Shown here one piece after another: positions 1 through 8,410 of a stretch of 64,000 nucleotides of DNA (positions are counted from its first letter, which is position 1; each line of letters opens with the position of its first letter). The stretch lies in contig NZ_JBNCNS010000006.1 of NCBI RefSeq assembly GCF_049847105.1, positions 139,892 to 203,891 on the forward strand, read 5' to 3'. The notes under the pieces are model-generated. The model worked only from the letters and a program-made list of their open reading frames with translations, was not told the origin of the DNA and made no database searches. The translations under genes were made by a program, and so were the position numbers. This stretch comes from Gordonia sp049847105. Its GTDB lineage: Bacteria; Actinomycetota; Actinomycetes; Mycobacteriales; Mycobacteriaceae.

Positions 1-9
1 AGCGGTGAC

Positions 10-31
10 TCTACCCTCACGGGAGGGTAGA
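10..31. promoter_or_regulatory. Inverted repeat, MerR-like operator candidate
   Basis: A perfect inverted repeat, TCTACCCTC-ACGG-GAGGGTAGA, has 9-bp arms and ends 38 bp before the first gene. Long palindromes with ACCCT/AGGGT arms sitting between -35 and -10 are typical of MerR-family promoters, but no regulator gene is visible because the window starts here. A role in controlling the gene at 70 is inference; a terminator of an upstream gene is the alternative. Confidence 0.45.
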
Positions 32-69
32 AACCCAATTGGAATGGTGACCCGGTCCGTCGGGTTGGC

Positions 70-507
70 ATGGGCATGAGCGACGCACAGTTCGATCCAC
101 GATCCCTGATCGCCGACAGCAAGCTCGGCATCCTCGCCACCATCAAGTCGAATGGTCTGCCGCAGATGTCCCCGGTGACATCGGTCTACGACCGCGACAC
201 CGACACCATCTACGTGTCGATGACCGACGGACGCGCCAAGACGGCCAACCTCCGGCGCGATCCGCGCGCGTCGATCGAATACACCAGTGCCGACGGATAC
301 ACCTGGGCGACCGCCGAGGGTGACGTGACCCTCATCGGACCGGGAACCGATCCGGACGGTCCGGAGGTGAATGCGCTCGTGGACTACTACCGGCAGGGTG
401 CAGGCGAACACCCTGACTGGGCCGAGTATCGAGACGTGATGGTCGCGGATCGTCGTGTCCTGATGGTGCTCCGTATCGGTCGCGTCTACGGCGCAGCATT
501 GCGCTGA
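70..507 (+). CDS. PPOX-class F420-dependent (pyridoxamine 5'-phosphate oxidase fold) enzyme
   Basis: A 145-residue single-domain protein of the split beta-barrel PPOX family. Family signs are the N-terminal LGILATIKSNGLPQMSPV segment (about residues 19-36), the strand DTIYVSMTDGRAKTANL, and the closing LMVLRIGRVYG. Actinobacterial members of this size commonly bind F420, less often FMN, and act as cytoplasmic reductases; the substrate cannot be read here. ATG codons at 70 and 76 are both possible, and 76 (MSDAQ) resembles more family starts. The next gene follows 33 bp downstream on the same strand, so the two may be co-transcribed. Confidence 0.85.
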   Translation: MGMSDAQFDPRSLIADSKLGILATIKSNGLPQMSPVTSVYDRDTDTIYVSMTDGRAKTANLRRDPRASIEYTSADGYTWATAEGDVTLIGPGTDPDGPEVNALVDYYRQGAGEHPDWAEYRDVMVADRRVLMVLRIGRVYGAALR

Positions 508-540
508 TCGTGCCCGTTCGCTCGAGAGGAGAGATGACCG

Positions 541-879
541 ATGGTTGACGACGATGGTCCGGTGTACGCACTGAACCTGTTCGATCTGGCCGACAACGAG
601 GACTATCGCGCGTACTCGCGGCGGTCGGTGGCCGAGGTGCAGTCGCACGGTGGGCGAGTCGTCTCGTTGGGCGCGTTCCGGCGTGCCGAGGTCGGTGACG
701 TCGCTCCTCGGCAGGTCATGGTGCTGGTCGAGTGGGATTCGATCGAGGCGTTCGAGAGTTATCGAGATGATCCGGCACTCGCCGACCTCCACCCGCTCCG
801 GGAGAACGGCACGACCGGATACATCTGGCATCTGTTCGACAAGCTCGACGACCTGCGGCCTATCCTGCGGCGCACCTGA
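541..879 (+). CDS. DUF1330 family protein
   Basis: A 112-residue protein with the DUF1330 dimeric alpha-beta barrel pattern: NLFDLADNEDYRAYSRRS near the start, then a VMVLVEWDSIEAFESYRDD strand-helix unit. The family is related to antibiotic biosynthesis monooxygenase folds but has no assigned reaction. A GAGGAGAG ribosome site lies about 10 bp upstream. An ATG at 533 is closed by a stop after four codons, so 541 is the start. It probably shares a transcript with the PPOX gene. Confidence 0.8.
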   Translation: MVDDDGPVYALNLFDLADNEDYRAYSRRSVAEVQSHGGRVVSLGAFRRAEVGDVAPRQVMVLVEWDSIEAFESYRDDPALADLHPLRENGTTGYIWHLFDKLDDLRPILRRT

Positions 880-903
880 GCTGCCGCGTCCCGTACCGCC
901 GGC

Positions 904-2049
904 TCAACCGGTGAACTCGCGGGCGGCCGATTCGACGATGTCGCGTCCGGTGCCCTTCTGCGCGAACCAGTCTCGCCGCCTGGTGGCGCCGTTGCCCTCG
1001 GCGCGGAGACGGTCGAGAGCGGCCTCCACCAATGCAGCCTCGCCGAGGGCGTCGAGTGCTGGGCGGATGTCGGTCACGAGCGACTCCATCTGCGCGATCG
1101 CCGAAACCGGTTGTTGCGTGACGACATCGATGCCATCTCCGTCGATGCCATCTCCGTCGATGCCATCGTGGGCCGCCTTCCACATCGCAGCGGCCAGAAC
1201 ATCGGAATCGACGATCGGCGGCGCGAGGTCGGACGCGATGTCATGCACAGCGGTCATCACCAGGGCGCGGACGAGCGTTGCGACGACGACCGCTTCGTCG
1301 GCCCGCGACTGGACGTCGCCGACCCGGATCTCGACGGTGGGCAGGTGATCGGACGGACGGATGTCCCAATAGACCATGTGGTCGTCGAGGATCGCGCCAC
1401 TGGCGACGAACATCGACACCAATTGCTCGAAGTGTTCGCGAGAGCGTAGATGCGGAGGCGGTCCTGACGCCGGCCAGCGCGACCAGAGCACCGAGCGCCA
1501 ACTCGCATGCCCCGTGTCGGCGTCGCGGTAGACCGGCGAATTGGCAGACAGGGCAAGCAAGATCGGCAATCGGTGTCGCAGGTGATTGCTGACCGCCACA
1601 GCGGTGTCCCGATCGGAAACCCCGACGTGGACGTGACATCCGGAGATACCCTGCTCGTGCGCCAGCATCCCGAATCGCTGCCCGATGTGTCGGTATCGGT
1701 CGGTGTCGGTGATGGGGAAGTGGTCGGGCACTGTGGGAGGAACGCCGGCGGCGATCACGGCAACACCGACTTCGTCGGCAGCCTCGGCGACGACGGTACG
1801 TAGCTCCCGAAGCTCGGCGAGCAGCTCCTGGCCGGTCGCACATGCCGACGTGGCGACCTCGACCTGACAGGACGTCAGCTCCAGGTCCAGATCGAGGTCG
1901 CGTCGCGCCGCCGCCGCAGCGACGTCACGGTTTCGACTGACCGGGTGCCCCGTCAGCTGGTCGACCAGGATGAACTCTTCTTCGACGCCGACCGTCGGCA
2001 GCCGCAACCCGGATTTCCCCGTGGTCGACGAGTCGGCGGACATCACCAT
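904..2049 (-). CDS. ybdK: Carboxylate-amine ligase, YbdK/glutamate-cysteine ligase 2 family
   Basis: A 381-residue ATP-grasp-like GCS2 family enzyme. Family signs are the opening GVEEEFILVD, the ELTSCQVEVAT segment, the GCHVHVGV metal/substrate motif (about residues 138-145), SANSP, and the VEIRVGD segment. Members ligate an amino group to the gamma-carboxylate of glutamate; YbdK has weak glutamate-cysteine ligase activity in vitro, while many actinobacterial paralogs have unknown substrates. A 15-bp tandem repeat near the 3' end inserts DGDGI repeats into the protein. The gene is convergent with the DUF1330 gene. Confidence 0.85.
   Translation of the reverse strand: MVMSADSSTTGKSGLRLPTVGVEEEFILVDQLTGHPVSRNRDVAAAAARRDLDLDLELTSCQVEVATSACATGQELLAELRELRTVVAEAADEVGVAVIAAGVPPTVPDHFPITDTDRYRHIGQRFGMLAHEQGISGCHVHVGVSDRDTAVAVSNHLRHRLPILLALSANSPVYRDADTGHASWRSVLWSRWPASGPPPHLRSREHFEQLVSMFVASGAILDDHMVYWDIRPSDHLPTVEIRVGDVQSRADEAVVVATLVRALVMTAVHDIASDLAPPIVDSDVLAAAMWKAAHDGIDGDGIDGDGIDVVTQQPVSAIAQMESLVTDIRPALDALGEAALVEAALDRLRAEGNGATRRRDWFAQKGTGRDIVESAAREFTG
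1129..1167. repeat. 15-bp in-frame tandem repeat inside the carboxylate-amine ligase gene
   Basis: The unit GATGCCATCTCCGTC (plus-strand reading) occurs at 1129-1143 and 1144-1158, with a partial third copy at 1159-1167. Because it is 15 bp long it keeps frame and encodes repeated DGDGI on the minus strand. It looks like a slippage-type repeat in a surface loop. Confidence 0.9.
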
Positions 2050-2298
2050 TTCATCGTACGGTCGGCAGGGCGTACGAGGTGCGCGCGATTCGTCATGGAG
2101 GGATGGCGCGAGCCCTCAGTAGAGGTCCGGCCTGCAGGCAGAGCTGCGGGGTGGGCTGCTCAACGGTCCGTTCGGGAGGTTGGTGGCAAGAGTGATCGAA
2201 TCGGATGGCCGCGTCTCGATCCAGAATCTGGCGCAGCTGTCCTGAACCGGCGCCGCACGATCAGGGTTCTTGTTCGGCGCATACTCTGCCGACGGGTG

Positions 2299-2859
2299 TC
2301 AGGTCGAGGAATCGCCTCGAAAGACCCCCGCGACAATCGCGCGGATCAGGTCGGCCTCCTGTTCGGCGTCGGTGGGCGACCAGATGAGAATCGTCAGGAT
2401 CGTGCGCACCGCGAATGCCGCGACGGCGTTGTCGTCCCGATCGATCCCGATCAGCTCGGCGGCCAGATCGGTGACGGTCGCCGAGGCGATCACGGTGCCT
2501 GCCGCGCCGACGAGATGGCGCGACCGAAGAAACTGGCGGGCGACCCGGTCCGCACGGATCGCTTCGAGAGCGACAGTGATGGCGGTGATCGCGCGGTGCT
2601 CTCCGGACAGGTCGGTGATCGCCGAACGTACTTCGGTGATGATGTCGGCCGATGTGGAGGCGAGTACGGCTTCGACGATCTCGCCCTTGCCGCCTGCGTG
2701 CCGGTAGACGGTCGCGCGTGAGCAGTGAGCGCGCCCGGCGAGTTCGTTGATGTCGAACGCGTCGACCCCACGCTGCGCGATGAGGTCGGTGGCGACGGCA
2801 TACAGACGGTCACGGGCAGAGTCGGAGCGGTTTCCGCCGACCAACCAGTCGTTCGTCAT
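2299..2859 (-). CDS. TetR family transcriptional regulator
   Basis: A 186-residue TetR-type protein. The N-terminal helix-turn-helix is clear: LYAVATDLIAQRGVDAFDI, then ELAGRAHCSRATVYRHAGGKGEIVEAV (about residues 19-65). The C-terminal ligand domain is not diagnostic. It is divergent from the P450 gene starting at about 2921, with a palindrome in the 60-bp gap, so repression of the P450/SnoaL pair and of itself is the simplest reading. Confidence 0.85.
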   Translation of the reverse strand: MTNDWLVGGNRSDSARDRLYAVATDLIAQRGVDAFDINELAGRAHCSRATVYRHAGGKGEIVEAVLASTSADIITEVRSAITDLSGEHRAITAITVALEAIRADRVARQFLRSRHLVGAAGTVIASATVTDLAAELIGIDRDDNAVAAFAVRTILTILIWSPTDAEQEADLIRAIVAGVFRGDSST

Positions 2860-2860
2860 A

Positions 2861-2873
2861 TCTCAGTGTGAGA
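2861..2873. promoter_or_regulatory. Palindrome in the tetR-P450 intergenic region
   Basis: TCTCA-GTG-TGAGA is a perfect 13-bp palindrome directly upstream of the TetR start codon, and a further TATCTCA half-site lies at about 2887. The position between two divergent genes fits an autoregulatory TetR operator; the assignment is inference. Confidence 0.45.
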
Positions 2874-2920
2874 CAAAATGATGATGTATCTCAAGTCTCC
2901 TCGCAGGTCGCAACGTTCGG

Positions 2921-4198
2921 ATGAGACGACCGGGCCCGGTGTGGTGGTGTCGTCCGTGTCGACTTGCGGCTACCCGGTTGTGTCGCGGACCCGACGTCGT
3001 CGAGGCTGGTCGCATGCATGATCTCGACAACCCGTATCCCTACTTCGAATCGCTTCGCCGGCAGGGGGCGGTGACACGGCTCGCGGACTCGTCGTTCTAT
3101 CTGGTCGGCTCATGGGATCTGGTGGCCGAGGCGGTGGGACGCCCCGAGGACTTCTCGTCGAATCTCACGGCGACGATGGTGTGGAACGAGGACGGGACGG
3201 TATCGGAATACCCGATCGCAGAGATGGGCTCGCCATTGCACGTGTTGGCGACCGCCGATGAACCGCTGCATCGGGTACACCGCACCATGGTGATGCCGTC
3301 GATGGTCGCCAAGCGAGTGCGCGGGCTCGAACCGTTCATCGCACAGGAACTCCGGCGACTGTGGGACGACGGTCTCGACGGTTCTGACATCGACTGGGTC
3401 CACGCGATCGCCCAGCGCTTGCCGATGGCCGTTGTCGCGGAACTGGTCGGGTTCCCGACATACGACATCGACGAGCTGGTTCGCTGGGCCTTCTCGGGCA
3501 CCGTCCTCCTCGACGGAGTCGTCACCGCGAGTCAGCTGGTCGATGCCACCCAGGCCGTGGGAGAGCTCAGTGCATATCTGGCGGAGGCTTTCGAACGTTC
3601 GCTTGTCGCCCCCGGCGAGAACGTGATGGGCGACCTCGCGCGACTCGTCTCGGCGGACCGACTCGACCACGACAGTGCCGTGATGATCCTGATCCAACTC
3701 GTCGCGGCAGGGTCCGAATCGACCGTCAGCCTGCTCGGCAGCGCCGTGTGGATGCTCGGCCTGCACCCCGAGATCGAGGGCGAACTCCGGTCTCACCGTG
3801 ACTACGTGCCGCTGTTCATCGAGGAGGCGTTGCGGCTGGAATCGCCATTCCGTGGCCACTATCGTCACGTCGTCGCGGACACCACACTGGGTGACATCGA
3901 TCTACCCGCGGGATCACACCTGTATTTGCTGTGGGGATCGGCCAACCGGGATCCAGCAGCCGTCGACGATCCCGGACAGGTCTGCCTTGACTCAGGAAAG
4001 CGTCGTCCGCACATGGCATTCGGCAAAGGTCTGCACATGTGCGTTGGTGCTCCACTCGCTCGACTCGAGGCCAAGCTCGCGATCGAGTTCCTCCTCGACT
4101 CCACCACCGCGTTCGACGTCGAGACCACGGATCCGCAGTGGGAGCGAAGCCTGATGGTGCGGCGGCTGCGAACACTGCCGGTTACGGTTCAGTCATGA
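2921..4198 (+). CDS. Cytochrome P450
   Basis: A soluble bacterial class I P450, up to 425 residues. All landmarks are present: I-helix AGSEST (about residue 267), K-helix ExxR in EEALRLESPFR, and the heme loop FGKGLHMCVGAPLARLE with the cysteine ligand near residue 375. It inserts one oxygen atom into an unknown substrate and needs ferredoxin/reductase partners not encoded nearby. The first 31 residues look atypical; ATG at 3014 (MHDLDNPYPYFE) is a credible alternative start although it leaves a short N-terminus. The stop overlaps the next start as ATGA. Confidence 0.9.
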   Translation: MRRPGPVWWCRPCRLAATRLCRGPDVVEAGRMHDLDNPYPYFESLRRQGAVTRLADSSFYLVGSWDLVAEAVGRPEDFSSNLTATMVWNEDGTVSEYPIAEMGSPLHVLATADEPLHRVHRTMVMPSMVAKRVRGLEPFIAQELRRLWDDGLDGSDIDWVHAIAQRLPMAVVAELVGFPTYDIDELVRWAFSGTVLLDGVVTASQLVDATQAVGELSAYLAEAFERSLVAPGENVMGDLARLVSADRLDHDSAVMILIQLVAAGSESTVSLLGSAVWMLGLHPEIEGELRSHRDYVPLFIEEALRLESPFRGHYRHVVADTTLGDIDLPAGSHLYLLWGSANRDPAAVDDPGQVCLDSGKRRPHMAFGKGLHMCVGAPLARLEAKLAIEFLLDSTTAFDVETTDPQWERSLMVRRLRTLPVTVQS

Positions 4199-4635
4199 CC
4201 GACCACGCCGACCATCAGGCGATCTGCACGCTGCTCTATCGATACGCCGAACTCCTCGACGGCGGTGACTTCGCCGCGGTCGGTGAGTTGTTCGCCGATG
4301 CGGACATCGCACTCCGCGGCGAGGTCACCGGACGCGGTGCCGCGCATATCCGCGCGATGTTCGAGACCATGGTGATCGTCCATCGAGACGGCACACCGCG
4401 CACCCGACACTTGATCACGAACCCGATCATCGAGTTCGACGGGCCAGATCACGCGCATGTCCGGTCCTGTTACACGGTGCTTCAGGAGCGCGACGGTCGC
4501 ATCGAGATCGTCGCATCGGGCCGGCATCTCGACACCATGACCCGATGCGACGAAGGATGGATCTTCAGCTCACGCGATTATGGATACCTGGACTTCGTCG
4601 GCGACACCTCGGATCACCTGCGCGCACACGGATAG
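4195..4635 (+). CDS. SnoaL-like / NTF2-fold nuclear transport factor 2 family protein
   Basis: A 146-residue cone-shaped NTF2-like domain. It begins ADHQAICTLLYRYAELLDGGDFAAVGELFADADI, the usual first helices and strand of the SnoaL_4 type, and continues with a TRHLITNPIIEFDGPDHAHVRSCYTVLQ beta sheet. Members are small hydrolases, isomerases or ligand-binding subunits. The 4-bp overlap with the P450 stop indicates translational coupling, so it may act on the P450 substrate or product; this is inference. Confidence 0.85.
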   Translation: MTDHADHQAICTLLYRYAELLDGGDFAAVGELFADADIALRGEVTGRGAAHIRAMFETMVIVHRDGTPRTRHLITNPIIEFDGPDHAHVRSCYTVLQERDGRIEIVASGRHLDTMTRCDEGWIFSSRDYGYLDFVGDTSDHLRAHG

Positions 4636-4663
4636 TGACGGCGCCGCGAGTCGCTCGCGGTGG

Positions 4664-4981
4664 TCAGGACGACGCACGGACCCGTCCGAAATAGGATCGC
4701 AGACCGAACGCGGCTGCCGTCGCGCTGACGCCGAAGACTCCCCAGAACTCTGCGCTGCGCAGACGGGATCGTTGTGTGTAGACCATGGCACCGGCCGCGC
4801 CGGCATTCAACGATGCCCAGACGATGTTCTGGGCCGGTGACGAGTCACCAACCCCGGGCGGATCGGAGAACGGCGTCGGGAATGGCCTACCGGCGAGTGC
4901 ATGCGCGAGGTGTGGGACCACGTTGGCCGCGACAGCGCCTGCGCTCGCGGTGACAAGATGGTGTGGCCATACAGGTCTCAT
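4664..4981 (-). CDS. Small membrane protein, unknown function
   Basis: A 105-residue protein with hydrophobic segments at about residues 8-28 (ASAGAVAANVVPHLAHALAG) and 53-66 plus a C-terminal helix FWGVFGVSATAAAFGL. The conserved-looking middle, FPTPFSDPPGVGDSSPAQNIVWASLN, suggests a real family, but I do not know a function. It is convergent with the SnoaL gene. Confidence 0.6.
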   Translation of the reverse strand: MRPVWPHHLVTASAGAVAANVVPHLAHALAGRPFPTPFSDPPGVGDSSPAQNIVWASLNAGAAGAMVYTQRSRLRSAEFWGVFGVSATAAAFGLRSYFGRVRASS

Positions 4982-5131
4982 GAGATTCCCCAGTCAGTGT
5001 TGTGCATTTTCGTCGTCCCGGACACGGTATATGCCTACGCCGAAGCGACCGCTTCCGATGAGAAGCGCACGCCGGCGAGGTCTACACCCGTGATCGGTTC
5101 GCAGAATCCCACACCGGAACGGCAGGCAACC

Positions 5132-5422
5132 ATGCTCATCGTCGCAGGGCACATCACAGTCGATCCCGACCTACGTGAGACCTACCTCGCGGGCTGCGTC
5201 CGCGTTGTCGAACAAGCGCGTCGCACGGCCGGCTGTCTCGACTTCGCCATCGACCCCGATCTGCTCGACTCCGGGCGCGTCAACATCTTCGAACGCTGGG
5301 ACTCACGGGAGGTCGTCGAGGCGTTCCGTAGCGGGGGCCCGAGCGAGGATCAAAGCGCCGCGATATCGTCGGCATCGGTCGCCGAGTACGACATCGGTGA
5401 TGTGCGGTCGTTGTCCGAATAG
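5132..5422 (+). CDS. Antibiotic biosynthesis monooxygenase (ABM) domain protein
   Basis: A 96-residue ABM-fold protein: LIVAGHITVDPDLRETYLAG, then ARRTAGCLDFAIDPDLLDSGRVNIFERWDSREVVEAF. The R-G-C-L-D and E-R-W-D-S pieces are hallmark positions of the family. Members are heme-degrading or cofactor-less quinone-forming oxygenases, or simply dimeric barrels of unknown role. The ATG at 5132 is chosen because upstream codons of the longer open frame do not look like protein. Confidence 0.8.
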   Translation: MLIVAGHITVDPDLRETYLAGCVRVVEQARRTAGCLDFAIDPDLLDSGRVNIFERWDSREVVEAFRSGGPSEDQSAAISSASVAEYDIGDVRSLSE

Positions 5423-5508
5423 GCGTCACTCACGCGGAGTTGACCTATCTCGGTTGCGGACCGTCGCGGGTGGGGACAGACGTGACAGTGGTGGACGGAG
5501 GTGTGCCG

Positions 5509-6177
5509 ATGGTCGAGGCACAGGTAGCTGACGTGATGGCCGAGCTCGCCGAGTTGGAGGACCCGAAAGTCCGTGAAGTGAACTCGAGGCACGGAGACGA
5601 TCACGGCGTGAACCTCACCAAGTTGCGCGCGGTCGCCAAGCGATTGAAGACGCAGCACGAACTCGCTCGTGGACTCTGGGAGACCGGGGACACCGCGGCG
5701 AGATTGCTGGCGACCCTGATCTGCCGTCCCAAGACGTTCGACCGCGACGAGTTGGACGCTATGGTGCGTGACGCACGCACACCCAAGGTGCACGACTGGC
5801 TCGTGAACTACGTCGTGAAGAAGAACTCGCACTGTGAGGAACTGCGACTGGCCTGGCTGGCCGATCCGGACCCGGTGGTGGCGAGTGCCGGCTGGGCATT
5901 GACCGCGCAGCGGGTGGCGAAGGAGCCGCACGCCCTCGACCTCCGTGCTCTGCTCGACGTCATCGACGCCGAGATGAAAGGGGCGCCGGATCGTCTCCAA
6001 TGGACCATGAACATGTGTCTTGCCCAGATCGGCATCGCCGACCCTGAATATCGCGGTCGCGCAATCGAGATCGGGGAGCGACTGGAAGTGCTCAAAGACT
6101 ATCCGACATCGCCGCGATGCACGTCACCGTTCGCGCCCGTCTGGATCGCCGAGATGGTGAGCAGGCAGGCAACCTGA
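5509..6177 (+). CDS. DNA alkylation repair (AlkD-like HEAT-repeat) protein
   Basis: A 222-residue all-helical protein of the AlkD/DUF4259-like HEAT-repeat family. Visible helices include GVNLTKLRAVAKRLKTQHELARGLWETGDTAARLLATLI, VHDWLVNYVVKK and a central run of paired helices. AlkD members excise N3- and N7-alkylated purines; this short form is often called a DNA alkylation repair enzyme, although catalytic activity is not proven for it. The start is set by GGAGG at 5497-5501, 7 bp before ATG 5509; a GTG at 5503 is in frame. Confidence 0.75.
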   Translation: MVEAQVADVMAELAELEDPKVREVNSRHGDDHGVNLTKLRAVAKRLKTQHELARGLWETGDTAARLLATLICRPKTFDRDELDAMVRDARTPKVHDWLVNYVVKKNSHCEELRLAWLADPDPVVASAGWALTAQRVAKEPHALDLRALLDVIDAEMKGAPDRLQWTMNMCLAQIGIADPEYRGRAIEIGERLEVLKDYPTSPRCTSPFAPVWIAEMVSRQAT

Positions 6178-6209
6178 GTTGGGAATGCGACCAATTGTCA
6201 GGGAGCCTC

Positions 6210-6440
6210 ATGGGCACGACATGGTCAGCCGAACAGCTGGGTGCCGTCGACTCCGCCGGTGAATTGGAGATCGCGGTGCGAAGGGCAGAAGGAGATCTGC
6301 GCGGCTGGGTGCCGATCTGGGTTGTGCGCGCCGACGTCGACGCGGCGTATCGCCAGAAATACGGCCGGTACGGCGTCGTGACCGTCGACAGGATGGTGTC
6401 GGACTCTGCGGCGCAGGCCGCCCCTGAGGCTGACGCGTGA
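6210..6440 (+). pseudogene. DUF2255 family protein, internally deleted and frame-shifted at the end
   Basis: A 76-codon frame. The first 39 residues (TWSAEQLGAVDSAGELEIAV, then GWVPIWVVR) match the start of DUF2255 proteins, and ADVDAAYRQKYGRYG matches their C-terminal third, but the roughly 50 residues normally between them are absent, in frame. The end reads AQAAPEADA; one frame over the bases encode LRLT, which resembles the usual TLRL tail. So the gene seems to have an internal deletion plus a terminal frameshift. Family length and tail are from memory of related proteins. Confidence 0.55.
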
Positions 6441-6449
6441 GTGATCGTG

Positions 6450-7130
6450 TCAGCGGACGGCCGTCACGCCGGCGAGGAACAGGTCGATGCCGGCCAGGAA
6501 TTGCTCGCGGTCGTCGTGCTCGGGGAACTGGGTCGCCACCTGCCGAAGGAACGGATGCGTCGCGGGATCGCCCTGCATCCACCGCTCGGTGACGGTGGCG
6601 AGAAAAGCCGACCGATCGGTCTCGCGCACGAGGAGCCTCGCGCCCGCAGAGTACTGTGCGGCGAGACCGAGGATGTAGCTGACGAGCGCGGACGCCGAAT
6701 TGAACTGTGCCCGTTCGGGAACGTCGAGAACCTGCAGCTGTTGACCGATACCCTCGAAGATCTGCATGATCGCAGACTGCCAGGGCTCGCGGGCGAGTTG
6801 GGTTCCCACCCATGGATGGGCATCGATCGCGTCGAACACTCCTGAGGCGATACCGCGGATTGCCTCTCGTGGCTCCGTCTCCTCGGCCATGTCGGTCACC
6901 GCGCGGGCGATGACGTCGTCGGTGGCGGCGACGAGCAGTTCGTTCTTGTTCGCGACGTGGTGGTAGATCGCACCACTACCGGTGGCCAGGCGGGCTGTGA
7001 GCGCGCGGAACGTCAACGCACTCTCGCCGTCGGTGTCGAGGATCTCGATCGCGGCCTCGACGATCCGCTCCTTAGACAGAGCATCTGAGCGTCGTTCGTT
7101 CCGCTGCGTCTTGGTGGCCATGGCGTCCAT
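6450..7130 (-). CDS. TetR family transcriptional regulator
   Basis: A 226-residue TetR protein (223 from the second ATG, 7121). The HTH is ERIVEAAIEILDTDGESALTFRALTARLATGSGAIYHHVANKNELLVAA, followed by a C-terminal domain of the TetR_C type found in repressors of flavin monooxygenases. It is divergent from the FAD monooxygenase at 7207 and two TGGAAC-N3-GTTCCA sites lie between them, one of them 10 bp from this gene's start, so autorepression is likely. Confidence 0.88.
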   Translation of the reverse strand: MDAMATKTQRNERRSDALSKERIVEAAIEILDTDGESALTFRALTARLATGSGAIYHHVANKNELLVAATDDVIARAVTDMAEETEPREAIRGIASGVFDAIDAHPWVGTQLAREPWQSAIMQIFEGIGQQLQVLDVPERAQFNSASALVSYILGLAAQYSAGARLLVRETDRSAFLATVTERWMQGDPATHPFLRQVATQFPEHDDREQFLAGIDLFLAGVTAVR

Positions 7131-7140
7131 CTTGACATAG

Positions 7141-7182
7141 TTGGAACGATGTTCCAAGATGGATACATGGAACGACGTTCCA
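7141..7182. promoter_or_regulatory. Two copies of a TGGAAC-N3-GTTCCA operator
   Basis: TTGGAAC-GAT-GTTCCAA (7141-7157) and TGGAAC-GAC-GTTCCA (7168-7182) are perfect palindromes with centres 26 bp apart, about 2.5 helical turns. A TTGACA -35-like hexamer lies at 7132-7137. They sit exactly between the TetR gene and the flavin monooxygenase, as expected for a TetR dimer pair. Confidence 0.75.
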
Positions 7183-7206
7183 ACGTACTTCGAAAGGAGA
7201 ATTCCC

Positions 7207-8343
7207 ATGAAGACACCAGTCACGATCATCGGTGCGGGCCTGGGGGGCCTCACCCTCGCCCGCGTCCTGCACGTCCACGGCATCCCCGCAACGATCTACG
7301 AGGCGGATCCTTCGGCCGCAGCGCGAACGCAGGGCGGTCAACTCGACATCCATGAAGACGATGGACAGCGCGCGCTCGAAGCGGCGGCACTCACCGACGA
7401 GTTCCGCGAGATCATCCACGTGGGGGGCGACGCCACCCGCATGCTCGATGAGAGGGGAGGGATCCTGCTCGACCATCCCGCCGACGACGGAACCGGGCGT
7501 CCCGAGGTACTCCGTGGAGACCTTCGTCAGATCTTGCTCGACTCGTTGCCCACAGAGACGGTCCAGTGGGGAAAGAAGCTGGCCGGCGTCAGCGCACTCG
7601 GTGATGGGCGGCACGAGCTGACCTTCGACGACGCAACGACGGTGGTCACGGAACTCCTAGTCGGCGCTGACGGCGCATGGTCGAAGGTCCGCCGGTTGCT
7701 GTCGGCGGCGACGCCCGAGTACGTGGGTACGACCTTCATCGAGACGTACCTGTACGACGCCGACGAGCGCCATGCGGCATCGGCCGCCGCCGTCGGGGAA
7801 GGCGCGATGTATGCGCTCACACCCGGAACCGGCATCACTGCACATCGTGAGTCGGGGGGTGTCCTGCACACGTATGTCCAGTTGAATCGTCCTGCCGAGT
7901 GGGTCGGCGGCATCGACTTCACCGACCCGGGTGCGACTGCACGTATCGCGGCCGAATTCGAAGGATGGGCACCGGAACTCACGGCCCTGATCACCGACGG
8001 TGAAACCGCACCGGTGCCGCGCATGATCTACGCGCTCCCGAACGACCATCGATGGGATCGCGTTCCCGGGGTGACCCTGCTCGGGGATGCCGCGCACCTG
8101 ATGCCGCCGTCCGGTGACGGCGCGAACCTGGCGATGTTCGACGGTTCGGAACTCGGCAATGCGATCGCCGCGAATCCTGACGATGTCGAGGCGGCACTCG
8201 CGGCGTATGAGACCGCGATGTTCCACCGCAGCGCGGCAACCGCCGTGGACGCATGGGAGATCCTGGACCTCTGCCTCGGCGACAGCGCGCCCTACGGGCT
8301 CGTCGACTTTCTGTCGGGAACCGTCGAGGAGGTGCGGAGCTGA
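7207..8343 (+). CDS. FAD-dependent monooxygenase (TetX/PHBH-type)
   Basis: A 378-residue group A flavin monooxygenase. It has the N-terminal Rossmann motif VTIIGAGLGGLTLARVL (GxGxxG, residues 4-20), the middle LLVGADGAWSKVRR (DG motif), and GVTLLGDAAHLMPPSGDGANLAM, the second FAD-binding GD motif. TetX-like proteins hydroxylate aromatic or tetracycline-like substrates using NADPH and oxygen; the natural substrate here is unknown. AAGGAGA lies 6 bp before ATG 7207. Control by the divergent TetR through the two 7141-7182 palindromes is likely. Confidence 0.88.
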   Translation: MKTPVTIIGAGLGGLTLARVLHVHGIPATIYEADPSAAARTQGGQLDIHEDDGQRALEAAALTDEFREIIHVGGDATRMLDERGGILLDHPADDGTGRPEVLRGDLRQILLDSLPTETVQWGKKLAGVSALGDGRHELTFDDATTVVTELLVGADGAWSKVRRLLSAATPEYVGTTFIETYLYDADERHAASAAAVGEGAMYALTPGTGITAHRESGGVLHTYVQLNRPAEWVGGIDFTDPGATARIAAEFEGWAPELTALITDGETAPVPRMIYALPNDHRWDRVPGVTLLGDAAHLMPPSGDGANLAMFDGSELGNAIAANPDDVEAALAAYETAMFHRSAATAVDAWEILDLCLGDSAPYGLVDFLSGTVEEVRS

Positions 8344-8410
8344 TCCGCTGGGGCGCACTTCTTTGAATCGCAGCAGACACGCGGGGGCGACGGTCTGGGA
8401 CGGTGGGAAC

